DNA from: Leptofilum sp050292445
Lineage (GTDB): Bacteria; Chloroflexota; Anaerolineae; Promineifilales; Promineifilaceae
Direction of reading: 5' to 3'
Length of the DNA stretch: 6,555 nucleotides
NCBI GenBank assembly: GCA_050292445.1
Contig: JBNKLQ010000311.1
Location: 1-6,555 of the forward strand
The position numbers and the translations under genes are program-made. The notes below the pieces were generated by a model. The model was not told the origin of the DNA. It did not search any database and saw nothing but the letters and a program-made list of their open reading frames with translations. Of the stretch, positions 1-5,996 are shown piece by piece (the first letter of the stretch is position 1; every line of letters begins with the position of its first letter).

Positions 1-828
1 AAACCCTTTATCATCTTGCAGCAGCCTTTCAGCGAATGGTAATTTGGGGACTCTACTATATTGGATCTTTGCCCCGACATGACTAGCTCTTACCATATTT
101 ACAATATGCCCCAATAAACCAAAACCCGTAATGTCCGTGCAAGCATTGGCCTGGTACTTAATCATCAATTCACAAGCTTTATGATTGAGCTGGCTCATGA
201 TTGAAATTGTCTGCTCGATTTCTGAATCCTCTAATTTTGTGTCATTGTGACCTTGATTCAACCATCTGATGGTATCGATCACGAGTCCGGTGCCGATTGG
301 CTTGGTCAATATTAATTTGTCACCCACCTTTGCTTTGGCAATGGGAATCAACTTGCCGGCAACAGATGTTCCGGTGACGGCAAAGCCGACTAGTAGCTCC
401 TCGCTCAACAGCGTGTGCCCACCCAATATTGAAACGCCAGCCTTACTTAGCGTCTCGGAAGCACCCTGCACGATGAGATTAACGTCACGCTTGATGTTTG
501 GAGCAAGAGGCACCCCGAGGAAGCTTAGCGCATATTGTGGACAAGCGCCTTTTGCATAAATGTCACTAAGCGCATGGGCAGCGGCGATTTGACCAAAATG
601 GTAGGGATCGTCAACAACCGGCGTGATGATATCGATACTTTGGACGAGCAGTGCCTGCCCAGATGAAAATACACCGGCATCGTCATAATCTGCCGAGTCA
701 ATCAATACATTGCTGTTCTGTTTATTACTGCCCCAAAGTTGCACGATCTGTTGGAGCCAATCGGAACTGACTTTCGCAGAGCAACCTCCGCGTTCACAAA
801 AGTCCGTTAATCGTTTAGTTGGCATCAT
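1..828 (-). CDS. selD: Selenide, water dikinase (selenophosphate synthetase), 3' end missing
   Basis: SelD makes selenophosphate from selenide and ATP, the selenium donor for selenocysteine, 2-selenouridine in tRNA, or selenium cofactors. The 276 visible residues begin MMPTKRL. Recognisable landmarks are GGCSAK at 14-19, giving the catalytic Cys16 and Lys19; the Asp-rich DYDDAGVF at 47-54; SIDIITPVVDDP at 64-75 followed by ALSDIYAKG at 86-94 (metal and ATP phosphate binding aspartates); GGHT at 136-139; and TDITGFGLLGH at 231-241. The family is about 345 residues, so roughly the last fifth lies beyond the left edge. The catalytic position is an ordinary TGC cysteine codon, not a TGA selenocysteine codon. 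Two ATGs in tandem (828 and 825) can serve as start; an in-frame TGA at 840-838 rules out a longer protein. No strong Shine-Dalgarno precedes them. The gene is A/T-richer than the rest of the window and lacks its ACGGCCGT octamer. Which selenium pathway it feeds cannot be told here. Confidence 0.95.
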   Translation of the reverse strand, partial: MMPTKRLTDFCERGGCSAKVSSDWLQQIVQLWGSNKQNSNVLIDSADYDDAGVFSSGQALLVQSIDIITPVVDDPYHFGQIAAAHALSDIYAKGACPQYALSFLGVPLAPNIKRDVNLIVQGASETLSKAGVSILGGHTLLSEELLVGFAVTGTSVAGKLIPIAKAKVGDKLILTKPIGTGLVIDTIRWLNQGHNDTKLEDSEIEQTISIMSQLNHKACELMIKYQANACTDITGFGLLGHIVNMVRASHVGAKIQYSRVPKLPFAERLLQDDKGF

Positions 829-840
829 TGTATCCGATCA

Positions 841-868
841 TCTATATACTAATAATAAGGTAAGACAA
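841..868 (-). promoter_or_regulatory. Candidate selD promoter
   Basis: On the minus strand TTGTCT (868-863) and TATAGA (846-841) are separated by 16 nt, a plausible sigma70-type -35/-10 pair. Transcription would begin about 5 nt before the first selD ATG, giving a very short leader. The region is A/T-rich, so such matches arise easily by chance. A second -10-like TACAAT overlaps the start codon itself and fits less well. The rest of the 829-1051 spacer holds the divergent kinase promoter and no gene that I can support. Confidence 0.3.
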
Positions 869-1016
869 GTAAATTATTTCTCAAATAAATGGTCGTGCTG
901 ATAAGTGTGGACACGAACCCTATTTTCTACTAATTGGCGGATTTTACCAGTTACGAGCCGTCCTTTATTTTGGTTTGTCTAAAGTATTCCCCTTACAAAA
1001 GATTTATAACCGCTTC

Positions 1017-1045
1017 TTGTTCCATTAACAACCATTCCCTATAAT
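1017..1045 (+). promoter_or_regulatory. Sigma70-type promoter of the kinase gene, predicted leaderless start
   Basis: A perfect TATAAT lies at 1040-1045. A half-matching -35 box, TTGTTC, lies at 1017-1022 with the optimal 17-nt spacing. The kinase ATG begins at 1052, 6 nt after the -10 box, which is where transcription normally starts. There is no Shine-Dalgarno sequence, and no room for one. The seen elements and the gap together suggest a leaderless mRNA beginning at or next to the A of the ATG; the transcription start itself is inferred. Confidence 0.6.
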
Positions 1046-1051
1046 CTTCCT

Positions 1052-2860
1052 ATGAGTTTTGCGATTGGTTCCATTGTAGGCAGCTACCGAATTGAAGAAA
1101 AACTCGGCCAGGGCGGGATGGCTACCGTCTACAAGGCGTACCACGAACGGTTGGATCGATACCGAGCGATCAAGGTGCTGCACGCTGTCTTCAAGGACGA
1201 TGACAGCTTCTTGCGCCGTTTCACCCGTGAAGCACAGGTCGTGGCCAAGCTGGAACACAACAACATTGTGCCGGTGTACGATTTTGCCGAACATGAAGGG
1301 TATCCCTATCTGGTGATGCGCTTTGTAGAAGGGGAAACACTCAAGCAGCGGTTGAGCCAGGGCACGTTGTCTACTAAAGAAATCATTCGGGTGGCCAGCA
1401 ACATTGCCAGCGGGCTAGATTATGCCCACAAGCAAGGCGTGCTGCACCGGGACATCAAACCATCGAACATTTTGCTCACCCAAGGGGGCGGCGTCTTCAT
1501 TGCTGATTTCGGTCTGGCACGCATTACTCAGTCGGGTGAATCGACGATGTCTCAGGACATGATCATGGGCACGCCACAATATATTTCACCGGAGCAGGCC
1601 AAAGGGAATATGGATCTAGACGGCCGTACCGACATCTACTCCTTTGGCATCATGGTGTATGAAATGGTGACCGGGCAAGTGCCCTTTGCCTCCGACACTG
1701 GCTACTCCATTATCCACTCCCAAATTTTTGATCCGCCACCGCTGCCCAGCAGCCTCAACGATAAGATCAGTCCGGCCCTGGAAACAGTGCTGCTGAAAGT
1801 ACTCAGCAAAGAGCCTGAAGAACGCTATGCCACCGCCGGGGAATTTGTAGCGGCGTTCAAGGAAGCGTTGCAGGATGCGCCAAGCAAAATTGGTCCCACT
1901 GGTGCCACTGTTTTACCAGATGCTACAGAAAAGAAGACGCAGGCGGCGGCCACGGCCGTTTTACCCCCAAAGCCTGACCCCACACCCCCACTACCCAATC
2001 TAGACGACGCGCCCAGCGTCATCAGCCAATCAACGCCATCGGAACAACCGAAAAAGTCACGGCCGTTTCTACTCATCGGCCTGGGCGTCATTCTGGGGAT
2101 GATCATTCTGGCGGGCCTCATCTTTATGGTGCTGCGCAACCGGGATGTGCCCCGAAACAGCCCGCAAGCTGACAACATACCCAGCGACAATCCCCAGGCA
2201 GAAGACGTACCAGCAAATCCAGAAGTGTTTGAGCTGCCCCTCGTTGTGCGTCCGTTAGAAGTGGTTGAGCCGCTTTACCAAGAAAATCCAGAAAGCAGCG
2301 TGTTGGCCGCAGAACTGGCAGCCGCCTACCTGCGCGACGGCCGTAACGAAGATGCCCGCGCCGTGATTCAAGGCTTGGTGCAGCGTACGCGCCTGCCGCT
2401 GGGCATTCACGCTTTAGCCAATCGGCTGCTGGAACAGGGCCAGTACGAACTGGCCATCGTCGTGCTGGAAGAAGGGCTTGCCCGCTTCCGGCAGGATATC
2501 GAGATTCAGCAAGATTTAATGATGGCCTATTTGCTTAGCAACACATCTGCCCGACGTGTGGACGAATATCTGGGGCTTTTGCGGGAGGATGCCCACCATC
2601 CCACAACCATTGCCATTGGGGAAGCGTACATGCTGTTCGACAACGGCCGTACGGAAGAAGCGTTGCCCCGGCTAGACACCCCGGAAGCGATGGACGACGG
2701 CCGTTTCGCGGGTCATCTCCTGTTTGTAAGAGGCAAACTGCTGCGAGAACTCGACCAATCTGACGAAGCCCTGGCTACCTTTGAAGAAGCGTTGCGGCAT
2801 GAACCACCCCCCTGGCTGGCTACCCGAATTGAAGAAAACATCGTAGAATTACGGCCGTAA
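1052..2860 (+). CDS. Membrane-bound Ser/Thr protein kinase with C-terminal TPR-like sensor region
   Basis: A 602-residue Hanks-type (PknB-like) kinase. Residues 12-270 form a complete, apparently active domain: glycine loop GQGGMATV 19-26, ATP-anchoring Lys41, helix-C Glu60, catalytic HRDIKPSN 132-139 with Asp134, DFG 152-154, an activation loop with Ser161, Ser164, Thr165 and Ser167 as possible autophosphorylation sites, GTPQYISPEQ 173-182, and the late conserved Arg258. A Pro/Ala/Thr-rich linker (275-335) leads to one membrane helix (about 338-361), so the kinase should be cytoplasmic. Outside the membrane lies a short Pro/Asn/Asp-rich stretch with a twofold PQA(D/E) repeat (371-390), then helical pairs of TPR type (about 412-600, e.g. 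ELAAAYLRDGRNEDARAVI) likely to bind a protein or ligand; no PASTA repeats are present. The start is fixed by the promoter position, an upstream stop at 1007-1009, and the next Met falling inside the glycine loop. Substrates are unknown. The C-terminus ends in Leu-Arg-Pro within a palindrome. Confidence 0.95.
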   Translation: MSFAIGSIVGSYRIEEKLGQGGMATVYKAYHERLDRYRAIKVLHAVFKDDDSFLRRFTREAQVVAKLEHNNIVPVYDFAEHEGYPYLVMRFVEGETLKQRLSQGTLSTKEIIRVASNIASGLDYAHKQGVLHRDIKPSNILLTQGGGVFIADFGLARITQSGESTMSQDMIMGTPQYISPEQAKGNMDLDGRTDIYSFGIMVYEMVTGQVPFASDTGYSIIHSQIFDPPPLPSSLNDKISPALETVLLKVLSKEPEERYATAGEFVAAFKEALQDAPSKIGPTGATVLPDATEKKTQAAATAVLPPKPDPTPPLPNLDDAPSVISQSTPSEQPKKSRPFLLIGLGVILGMIILAGLIFMVLRNRDVPRNSPQADNIPSDNPQAEDVPANPEVFELPLVVRPLEVVEPLYQENPESSVLAAELAAAYLRDGRNEDARAVIQGLVQRTRLPLGIHALANRLLEQGQYELAIVVLEEGLARFRQDIEIQQDLMMAYLLSNTSARRVDEYLGLLREDAHHPTTIAIGEAYMLFDNGRTEEALPRLDTPEAMDDGRFAGHLLFVRGKLLRELDQSDEALATFEEALRHEPPPWLATRIEENIVELRP

Positions 2861-2865
2861 TTTTT
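2847..2865 (+). terminator. Possible intrinsic terminator overlapping the kinase stop codon
   Basis: AATTACGGCCGTAATT (2847-2862) is a perfect 16-bp palindrome containing the last codons and TAA stop of the kinase gene, and a T run follows (2861-2865). As RNA it could fold into a 6-bp stem with a GGCC loop followed by U residues. The stem is short and mostly A-U, so it would be a weak terminator. It may equally be just an extended copy of the ACGGCCGT repeat. Confidence 0.3.
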
Positions 2866-2882
2866 ACCAAATAACTACGGAA

Positions 2883-2977
2883 CACAGAGTTATGCAGAGA
2901 AGCCACAGAGCGGTACAGAGGAACAACTGACTTCTCTCATTCTCTCTGCGAAACTTTGCTTACTCTGCGAATCTCTG
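2883..2977. repeat. Imperfect inverted repeat of CAGAG / CTCTG modules
   Basis: The left arm carries CAGAG at 2885, 2895, 2906 and 2916. The right arm carries CTCTG at 2944, 2963 and 2973, with a CTTTG variant at 2954. Modules are spaced 9-11 nt apart, close to one helical turn. The arms can pair into a long, bulged hairpin with a loop of about 23 nt (2921-2943); the CTTTG variant still pairs with CAGAG through a G-U pair. The element fills most of the kinase-tpiA spacer and no ORF crosses it. From general familiarity, repeats of this look recur between genes in several environmental phyla, but I cannot confirm copies here. It could be a non-autonomous mobile repeat, a terminator, an mRNA end stabiliser or a protein binding array. 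Confidence 0.7.
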
Positions 2978-2998
2978 CGTTGCGCTTTTATCTTCCAA

Positions 2999-3004
2999 AA
3001 GGAG
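2999..3004 (+). promoter_or_regulatory. Shine-Dalgarno sequence of tpiA
   Basis: AAGGAG sits 4 nt before the tpiA ATG, slightly closer than usual. It is the only strong ribosome binding site in the window and confirms the start at 3009. No convincing promoter for tpiA was found between the CAGAG repeat and this site. Confidence 0.8.
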
Positions 3005-3008
3005 CATC

Positions 3009-3764
3009 ATGCGTACCCCAATTATTGCTGGAAACTGGAAAATGAATAAAACGGCCGAAGAAGCCGTTGCTTTTGTGCGTGAAATTCGTCATGGACTCAG
3101 CCAAATCAAAGGCGTCGATAAAGTTGTCTGCCCACCCTTTATCGCCCTGCCCGGCGTGTATGACGCCCTGCAAGCCACCGACATCGGCATCGGTGCGCAA
3201 AACATGCACTTTGCTGAAAGCGGCGCTTACACCGGCGAATGCGCCCCCAACATGCTCACCCCATTCTGCCAATACGTCATCCTGGGTCACTCCGAACGAC
3301 GTGCCTACTTTGGCGAAACCGATGATGGCGTGAACAAAAAAGCCAAAGCCGCCCTGGCCCACGGCCTCACCCCCATCATTTGCGTAGGCGAAACGCTAGC
3401 GCAGAACGAAGCGGGTGAAACCCAGGCATTTGTCAGCGGACAGGTACGCGCTGCCCTGGAAGGGCTGACGGCCGAACAAGTAGCCGGTCTCATCATCGCT
3501 TACGAGCCAATTTGGGCGATTGGCACGGGCAAATCCGCCAGCGCCGCCCAGGCGGGCAGCATTATTGGCTTAAGCGTGCGCGGCCCCATCGCCGAGATGT
3601 TTGGCGAAGAAACGGCCCAAAAAGTGCGCATTCAATACGGGGGCAGCGTGAAAGAGCACAATATCGCCGAATACATGGCCCAACCAGACATCGACGGTGC
3701 CTTAGTGGGCGGTGCCAGCCTGAAAGCTGGCTTTGTGGAACTGGTAAAAAACGCGGTTAATTAA
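3009..3764 (+). CDS. tpiA: Triosephosphate isomerase
   Basis: This cytoplasmic enzyme interconverts dihydroxyacetone phosphate and glyceraldehyde 3-phosphate in glycolysis and gluconeogenesis. The 251-residue product has the normal length and all active-site features: substrate-binding Asn9 and Lys11 in AGNWKMN (7-13), catalytic His94 in YVILGHSERR (89-98), catalytic base Glu166 in AYEPIWAIGTGKSA (164-177, including the mobile loop), IQYGGSV (208-214) and ALVGGASL (231-238) for phosphate binding. The strong upstream Shine-Dalgarno and the need for Asn9 and Lys11 fix the start. Two copies of ACGGCCGA, one base from the window's repeat octamer, lie inside the gene. It is not next to gap or pgk, its common partners. 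The stop TAA shares its last A with the ATG of the following gene, so the downstream Imm5-like protein is probably translated by coupling. Confidence 0.98.
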   Translation: MRTPIIAGNWKMNKTAEEAVAFVREIRHGLSQIKGVDKVVCPPFIALPGVYDALQATDIGIGAQNMHFAESGAYTGECAPNMLTPFCQYVILGHSERRAYFGETDDGVNKKAKAALAHGLTPIICVGETLAQNEAGETQAFVSGQVRAALEGLTAEQVAGLIIAYEPIWAIGTGKSASAAQAGSIIGLSVRGPIAEMFGEETAQKVRIQYGGSVKEHNIAEYMAQPDIDGALVGGASLKAGFVELVKNAVN

Positions 3765-4234
3765 TGGCAAAGCGGAAAATGGCAGTGACCAGCAAAGACG
3801 AAGCCATTGCGGAACTTGCGCATACCTGTGAGCACAAAGCATTGGCCATTTGGGCAGCCGACTGCGCCGAACGTGTCCTGCCATTTTTTGAAAACAACTA
3901 TCCAAATGATGATCGTCCCCGGCAAGCAATTTCTGCCCTGCGCACGTGGGTAGATACCGGGATTTTTAAGATGGCCGATGTGCGCCAGGCTTCTTTGGCC
4001 GCTCATGCCGCTGCGCGTGACGTGGCCGAAGATGATGCTGCTCGTTCGGCGGCCCGGGCAGCTGGCCAGGCTATGGCCACGGCCCATGTTCCCAGCCATG
4101 CCATTGCCGCAGCCATCTATGCCGCAACCGCTGTACGCGATGCAGCGACAACAAATGCTGCCGCCGCCACAGATCAGGAACGCGAGTGGCAATATCGACA
4201 TTTACTTGCATTAAGCAAAAAAGTGTCCATCTGA
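3764..4234 (+). CDS. Imm5-like putative immunity protein
   Basis: A 156-residue soluble, alanine-rich, mainly helical protein with no signal peptide or membrane segment. Residues about 29-120 match my memory of the Imm5 family of putative immunity proteins: IWAADCAERVLPFFE (29-43), YPNDDRPRQAI (46-56), RTWVDTG (60-66), an Ala-rich helix with AAHAAARDVAEDDAARSAARAAGQA (79-103) and ATAHVPSHAIAAAIYA (105-120). Family members were named from proximity to polymorphic toxins; their biochemical target is not established to my knowledge. No toxin gene lies near, so either it is an orphan immunity gene or the family has another housekeeping role. The start overlaps the tpiA stop (TAATG) and has no Shine-Dalgarno of its own, consistent with translational coupling. 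The conserved Cys, His and acidic residues (Cys34, His81, Asp86, His108, His112) could bind metal, but that is speculation. Confidence 0.75.
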   Translation: MAKRKMAVTSKDEAIAELAHTCEHKALAIWAADCAERVLPFFENNYPNDDRPRQAISALRTWVDTGIFKMADVRQASLAAHAAARDVAEDDAARSAARAAGQAMATAHVPSHAIAAAIYAATAVRDAATTNAAAATDQEREWQYRHLLALSKKVSI

Positions 4235-4243
4235 GAGTGTGTT

Positions 4244-5056
4244 ATGAGTAATGCCCTGATGCCCTTCTTCTGGGTTGCCTTTGCAATGATCATTCTGCTG
4301 GTGATGCAGCGCTGGATTCACACCCATCTGCACGGCCTGTCACTGCTGCTCATGGGTCAGCCAGAGCGGGCCGTGATTTTATATGCCATTGTGCTCCTGC
4401 CAGGGGTGTTTTTGCATGAGCTCAGTCATTGGCTAGCGGCCACATTTTTAGGTGTGCGCACTGGCTCGTTTTCAGTCATCCCCAAAATGCAGCCGGATGG
4501 CACCGTACAGCTGGGCTATGTGGAATATTTCAAAGGGCGTACTCTAGGGCCGATTCGGGAGAGCATTATTGGCGGCGCGCCGTTGATTACGGGAACGGCC
4601 GTTATCCTCCTGATCGGTTTTCGTGTGTTTAGCGTCACAGAGCTGGCCGCTGCCATCCAGGTCGGCCAAATTGAAGCGCTTTCTGTCGCGCTGGGACAAG
4701 TGTTCCAAACGCCGGACTTTCTGCTTTGGCTTTACTTGCTTTTTGCCATCGCCAACGGCATGATGCCCAGTCGTTCTGATCGCCGCGCCTGGCCTGCTTT
4801 TCTATGGGTCATGGTCATCGCTGGGCTGGTGCTGTCGCTTTTAGGCTGGACGGGAATGCTCATCGACAGCCTGGCCGGACCGGCCGCAACCGTTTTTGGC
4901 TATCTAGGTTTGGCCTTGTCGATGGCGATTGGCGTCAACATCTTCTTTATGGCAATCATTGGTGCATTTGAAGGCATTGTCGGGCGAATTCGCGGCGTTT
5001 CCGTGGTTTACAGCTCCGTTGAGGCACCAAAAGGCACCAAAAACGTTTCGATTTAA
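4244..5056 (+). CDS. Integral membrane zinc metalloprotease, M50-like
   Basis: A 270-residue, very hydrophobic protein with about six predicted membrane segments (roughly 6-23, 42-58, 108-127, 157-172, 185-203, 213-243). HELSH at 58-62 is the HExxH zinc motif, placed at the end of a membrane helix as in site-2 (M50) proteases. NGMMPSRSD at 171-179 resembles the second M50 motif (Asn-Pro...Asp), with Asp179 as candidate third zinc ligand. M50 enzymes cut membrane-embedded substrates such as anti-sigma factors; no substrate is evident here. There is no PDZ domain, so it is not a typical RseP. It starts 9 nt after the Imm5-like stop with only a weak purine-rich site (GAGAG overlapping the previous stop). 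The C-terminal tail contains a 10-bp tandem repeat. The HExxH assignment is good; membership of a named M50 subfamily is uncertain. Confidence 0.8.
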   Translation: MSNALMPFFWVAFAMIILLVMQRWIHTHLHGLSLLLMGQPERAVILYAIVLLPGVFLHELSHWLAATFLGVRTGSFSVIPKMQPDGTVQLGYVEYFKGRTLGPIRESIIGGAPLITGTAVILLIGFRVFSVTELAAAIQVGQIEALSVALGQVFQTPDFLLWLYLLFAIANGMMPSRSDRRAWPAFLWVMVIAGLVLSLLGWTGMLIDSLAGPAATVFGYLGLALSMAIGVNIFFMAIIGAFEGIVGRIRGVSVVYSSVEAPKGTKNVSI

Positions 5057-5103
5057 GAGGCTAGCGAGTAGCGATTGCTGCTTCTCCAATCTCTACGTTC
5101 TTC

Positions 5104-5988
5104 ATGATTTCCATCCTCATTACCGCTTACCGCGAACCTACGACCATTGGCCAGGCCATTGAGGCTTTTTTGCCCCAAATGCCGCTCGGCAGCGAGCTGC
5201 TGGTTGTTTGTCCCGATGCAGAAACAACGGCCGTTGTCCAGCAATACGCCCAAAAATTTCCCCAAATCCATCACATCCCTGAACCAGAACGACGCGGCAA
5301 ACCGGCGGCGCTCAATTTGGGCTTGCAAGCCACTCAAGAAGACATCGTGGTCTTCAGCGATGGCGATGTCGTGGTTAGCAAGGAGGCATTGGCACCTTTG
5401 CTGGCACCATTTTCAGATGAGAAGGTGGGGGCGGTAACGGGACGGCCGTTTTCCAGCAGTCCTCGCCATACCATCTTGGGGTATTGGTCTCATTTACTGG
5501 TAGAAGGTGCCCACCAAACCCGGCAAAAGCGGGATGCCGCTGGCGATTTTCTTCTTTGCTCCGGCTACCTGTTTGCTGCCCGTCGTGCCCTCATGCCCCC
5601 CATTCCCGAAGACGCCCTGGCGGAAGATGCTGTCATCTCGCACCGCATTGCTGAAAAAGGATTCAAAATTGGGTATGCGCCGGAAGCGGCCGTTTCCGTA
5701 AAATACCCGACAACCTACACCGACTGGCTGCGCCAAAAGGTGCGCTCCGCTGGTGGCTACGCGCAAGACTACGTGCGCCGCTCCCCTTTCACTATGCGCT
5801 CACCCAGGTTGGAAGCCCAACAAGGCACGCTGCTGGCGCTAAAATTTGCCCGCACCCCTCGCGAGTTTTGGTGGACGCTGCGCTTGTTTGCTGCCCGAAT
5901 TCATCTGTGGTTGTTGGTTTTTTGGCAGGTACGCGTACGGAAACGGCCGTTAACCACCCTCTGGCAGCGCGTCGAAAGCACCAAATAA
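5104..5988 (+). CDS. Family 2 glycosyltransferase
   Basis: A 294-residue GT-A fold glycosyltransferase that would move a sugar from a nucleotide-sugar to a lipid, glycan or protein acceptor at the inner face of the membrane. The N-terminus ISILITAYREPTTI (2-15) is the typical GT2 first strand; GKPAALNLGL (65-74) is the nucleotide-binding region; SDGDVV (85-90) supplies the metal-binding DxD (Asp86, Asp88); AEDAVISHRI (173-182) holds the likely catalytic acidic pair Glu174-Asp175; and RQKVRSAGGY (210-219) occupies the place of the QxxRW motif of processive enzymes, with poor match. One hydrophobic stretch near 262-275 and a basic C-terminus suggest membrane association, without the several helices of a cellulose- or hyaluronan-synthase type enzyme. 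The 47-nt gap after the protease gene contains no Shine-Dalgarno; an in-frame TAG at 5062-5064 limits upstream extension and only an ATT lies between. The sugar and acceptor cannot be inferred. Confidence 0.9.
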   Translation: MISILITAYREPTTIGQAIEAFLPQMPLGSELLVVCPDAETTAVVQQYAQKFPQIHHIPEPERRGKPAALNLGLQATQEDIVVFSDGDVVVSKEALAPLLAPFSDEKVGAVTGRPFSSSPRHTILGYWSHLLVEGAHQTRQKRDAAGDFLLCSGYLFAARRALMPPIPEDALAEDAVISHRIAEKGFKIGYAPEAAVSVKYPTTYTDWLRQKVRSAGGYAQDYVRRSPFTMRSPRLEAQQGTLLALKFARTPREFWWTLRLFAARIHLWLLVFWQVRVRKRPLTTLWQRVESTK

Positions 5989-5996
5989 CCTTTCAG

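Noticed and set aside
766..788. Possible selenocysteine codon at the SelD catalytic position
   Set aside because: The codon is TGC (cysteine) and no in-frame TGA occurs in the visible gene.
710..901. 63-codon plus-strand ORF crossing the selD start
   Set aside because: It lies mainly antisense to the well-supported selD 5' end and ends in the A/T-rich spacer; no ribosome site or domain.
1825..2190. 121-codon minus-strand ORF opposite the kinase linker and membrane helix
   Set aside because: Low-complexity translation of a Pro/Ala-rich linker on the wrong strand; no coding features.
3761..4201. 146-codon minus-strand ORF opposite the Imm5-like gene
   Set aside because: It is the mirror of a GC-biased alanine-rich gene, has no recognisable domain or start signal, and overlaps almost entirely a gene with family resemblance.
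5061..5079. Short TAGCGA direct repeats before the glycosyltransferase gene as an operator
   Set aside because: Only two short copies are present, with no symmetry and no promoter boxes at suitable spacing.
3764..5988. A polymorphic toxin or new defence island centred on the Imm5-like gene
   Set aside because: The neighbours are tpiA, a membrane protease and a glycosyltransferase; no toxin, nuclease, recombinase or secretion component is visible.
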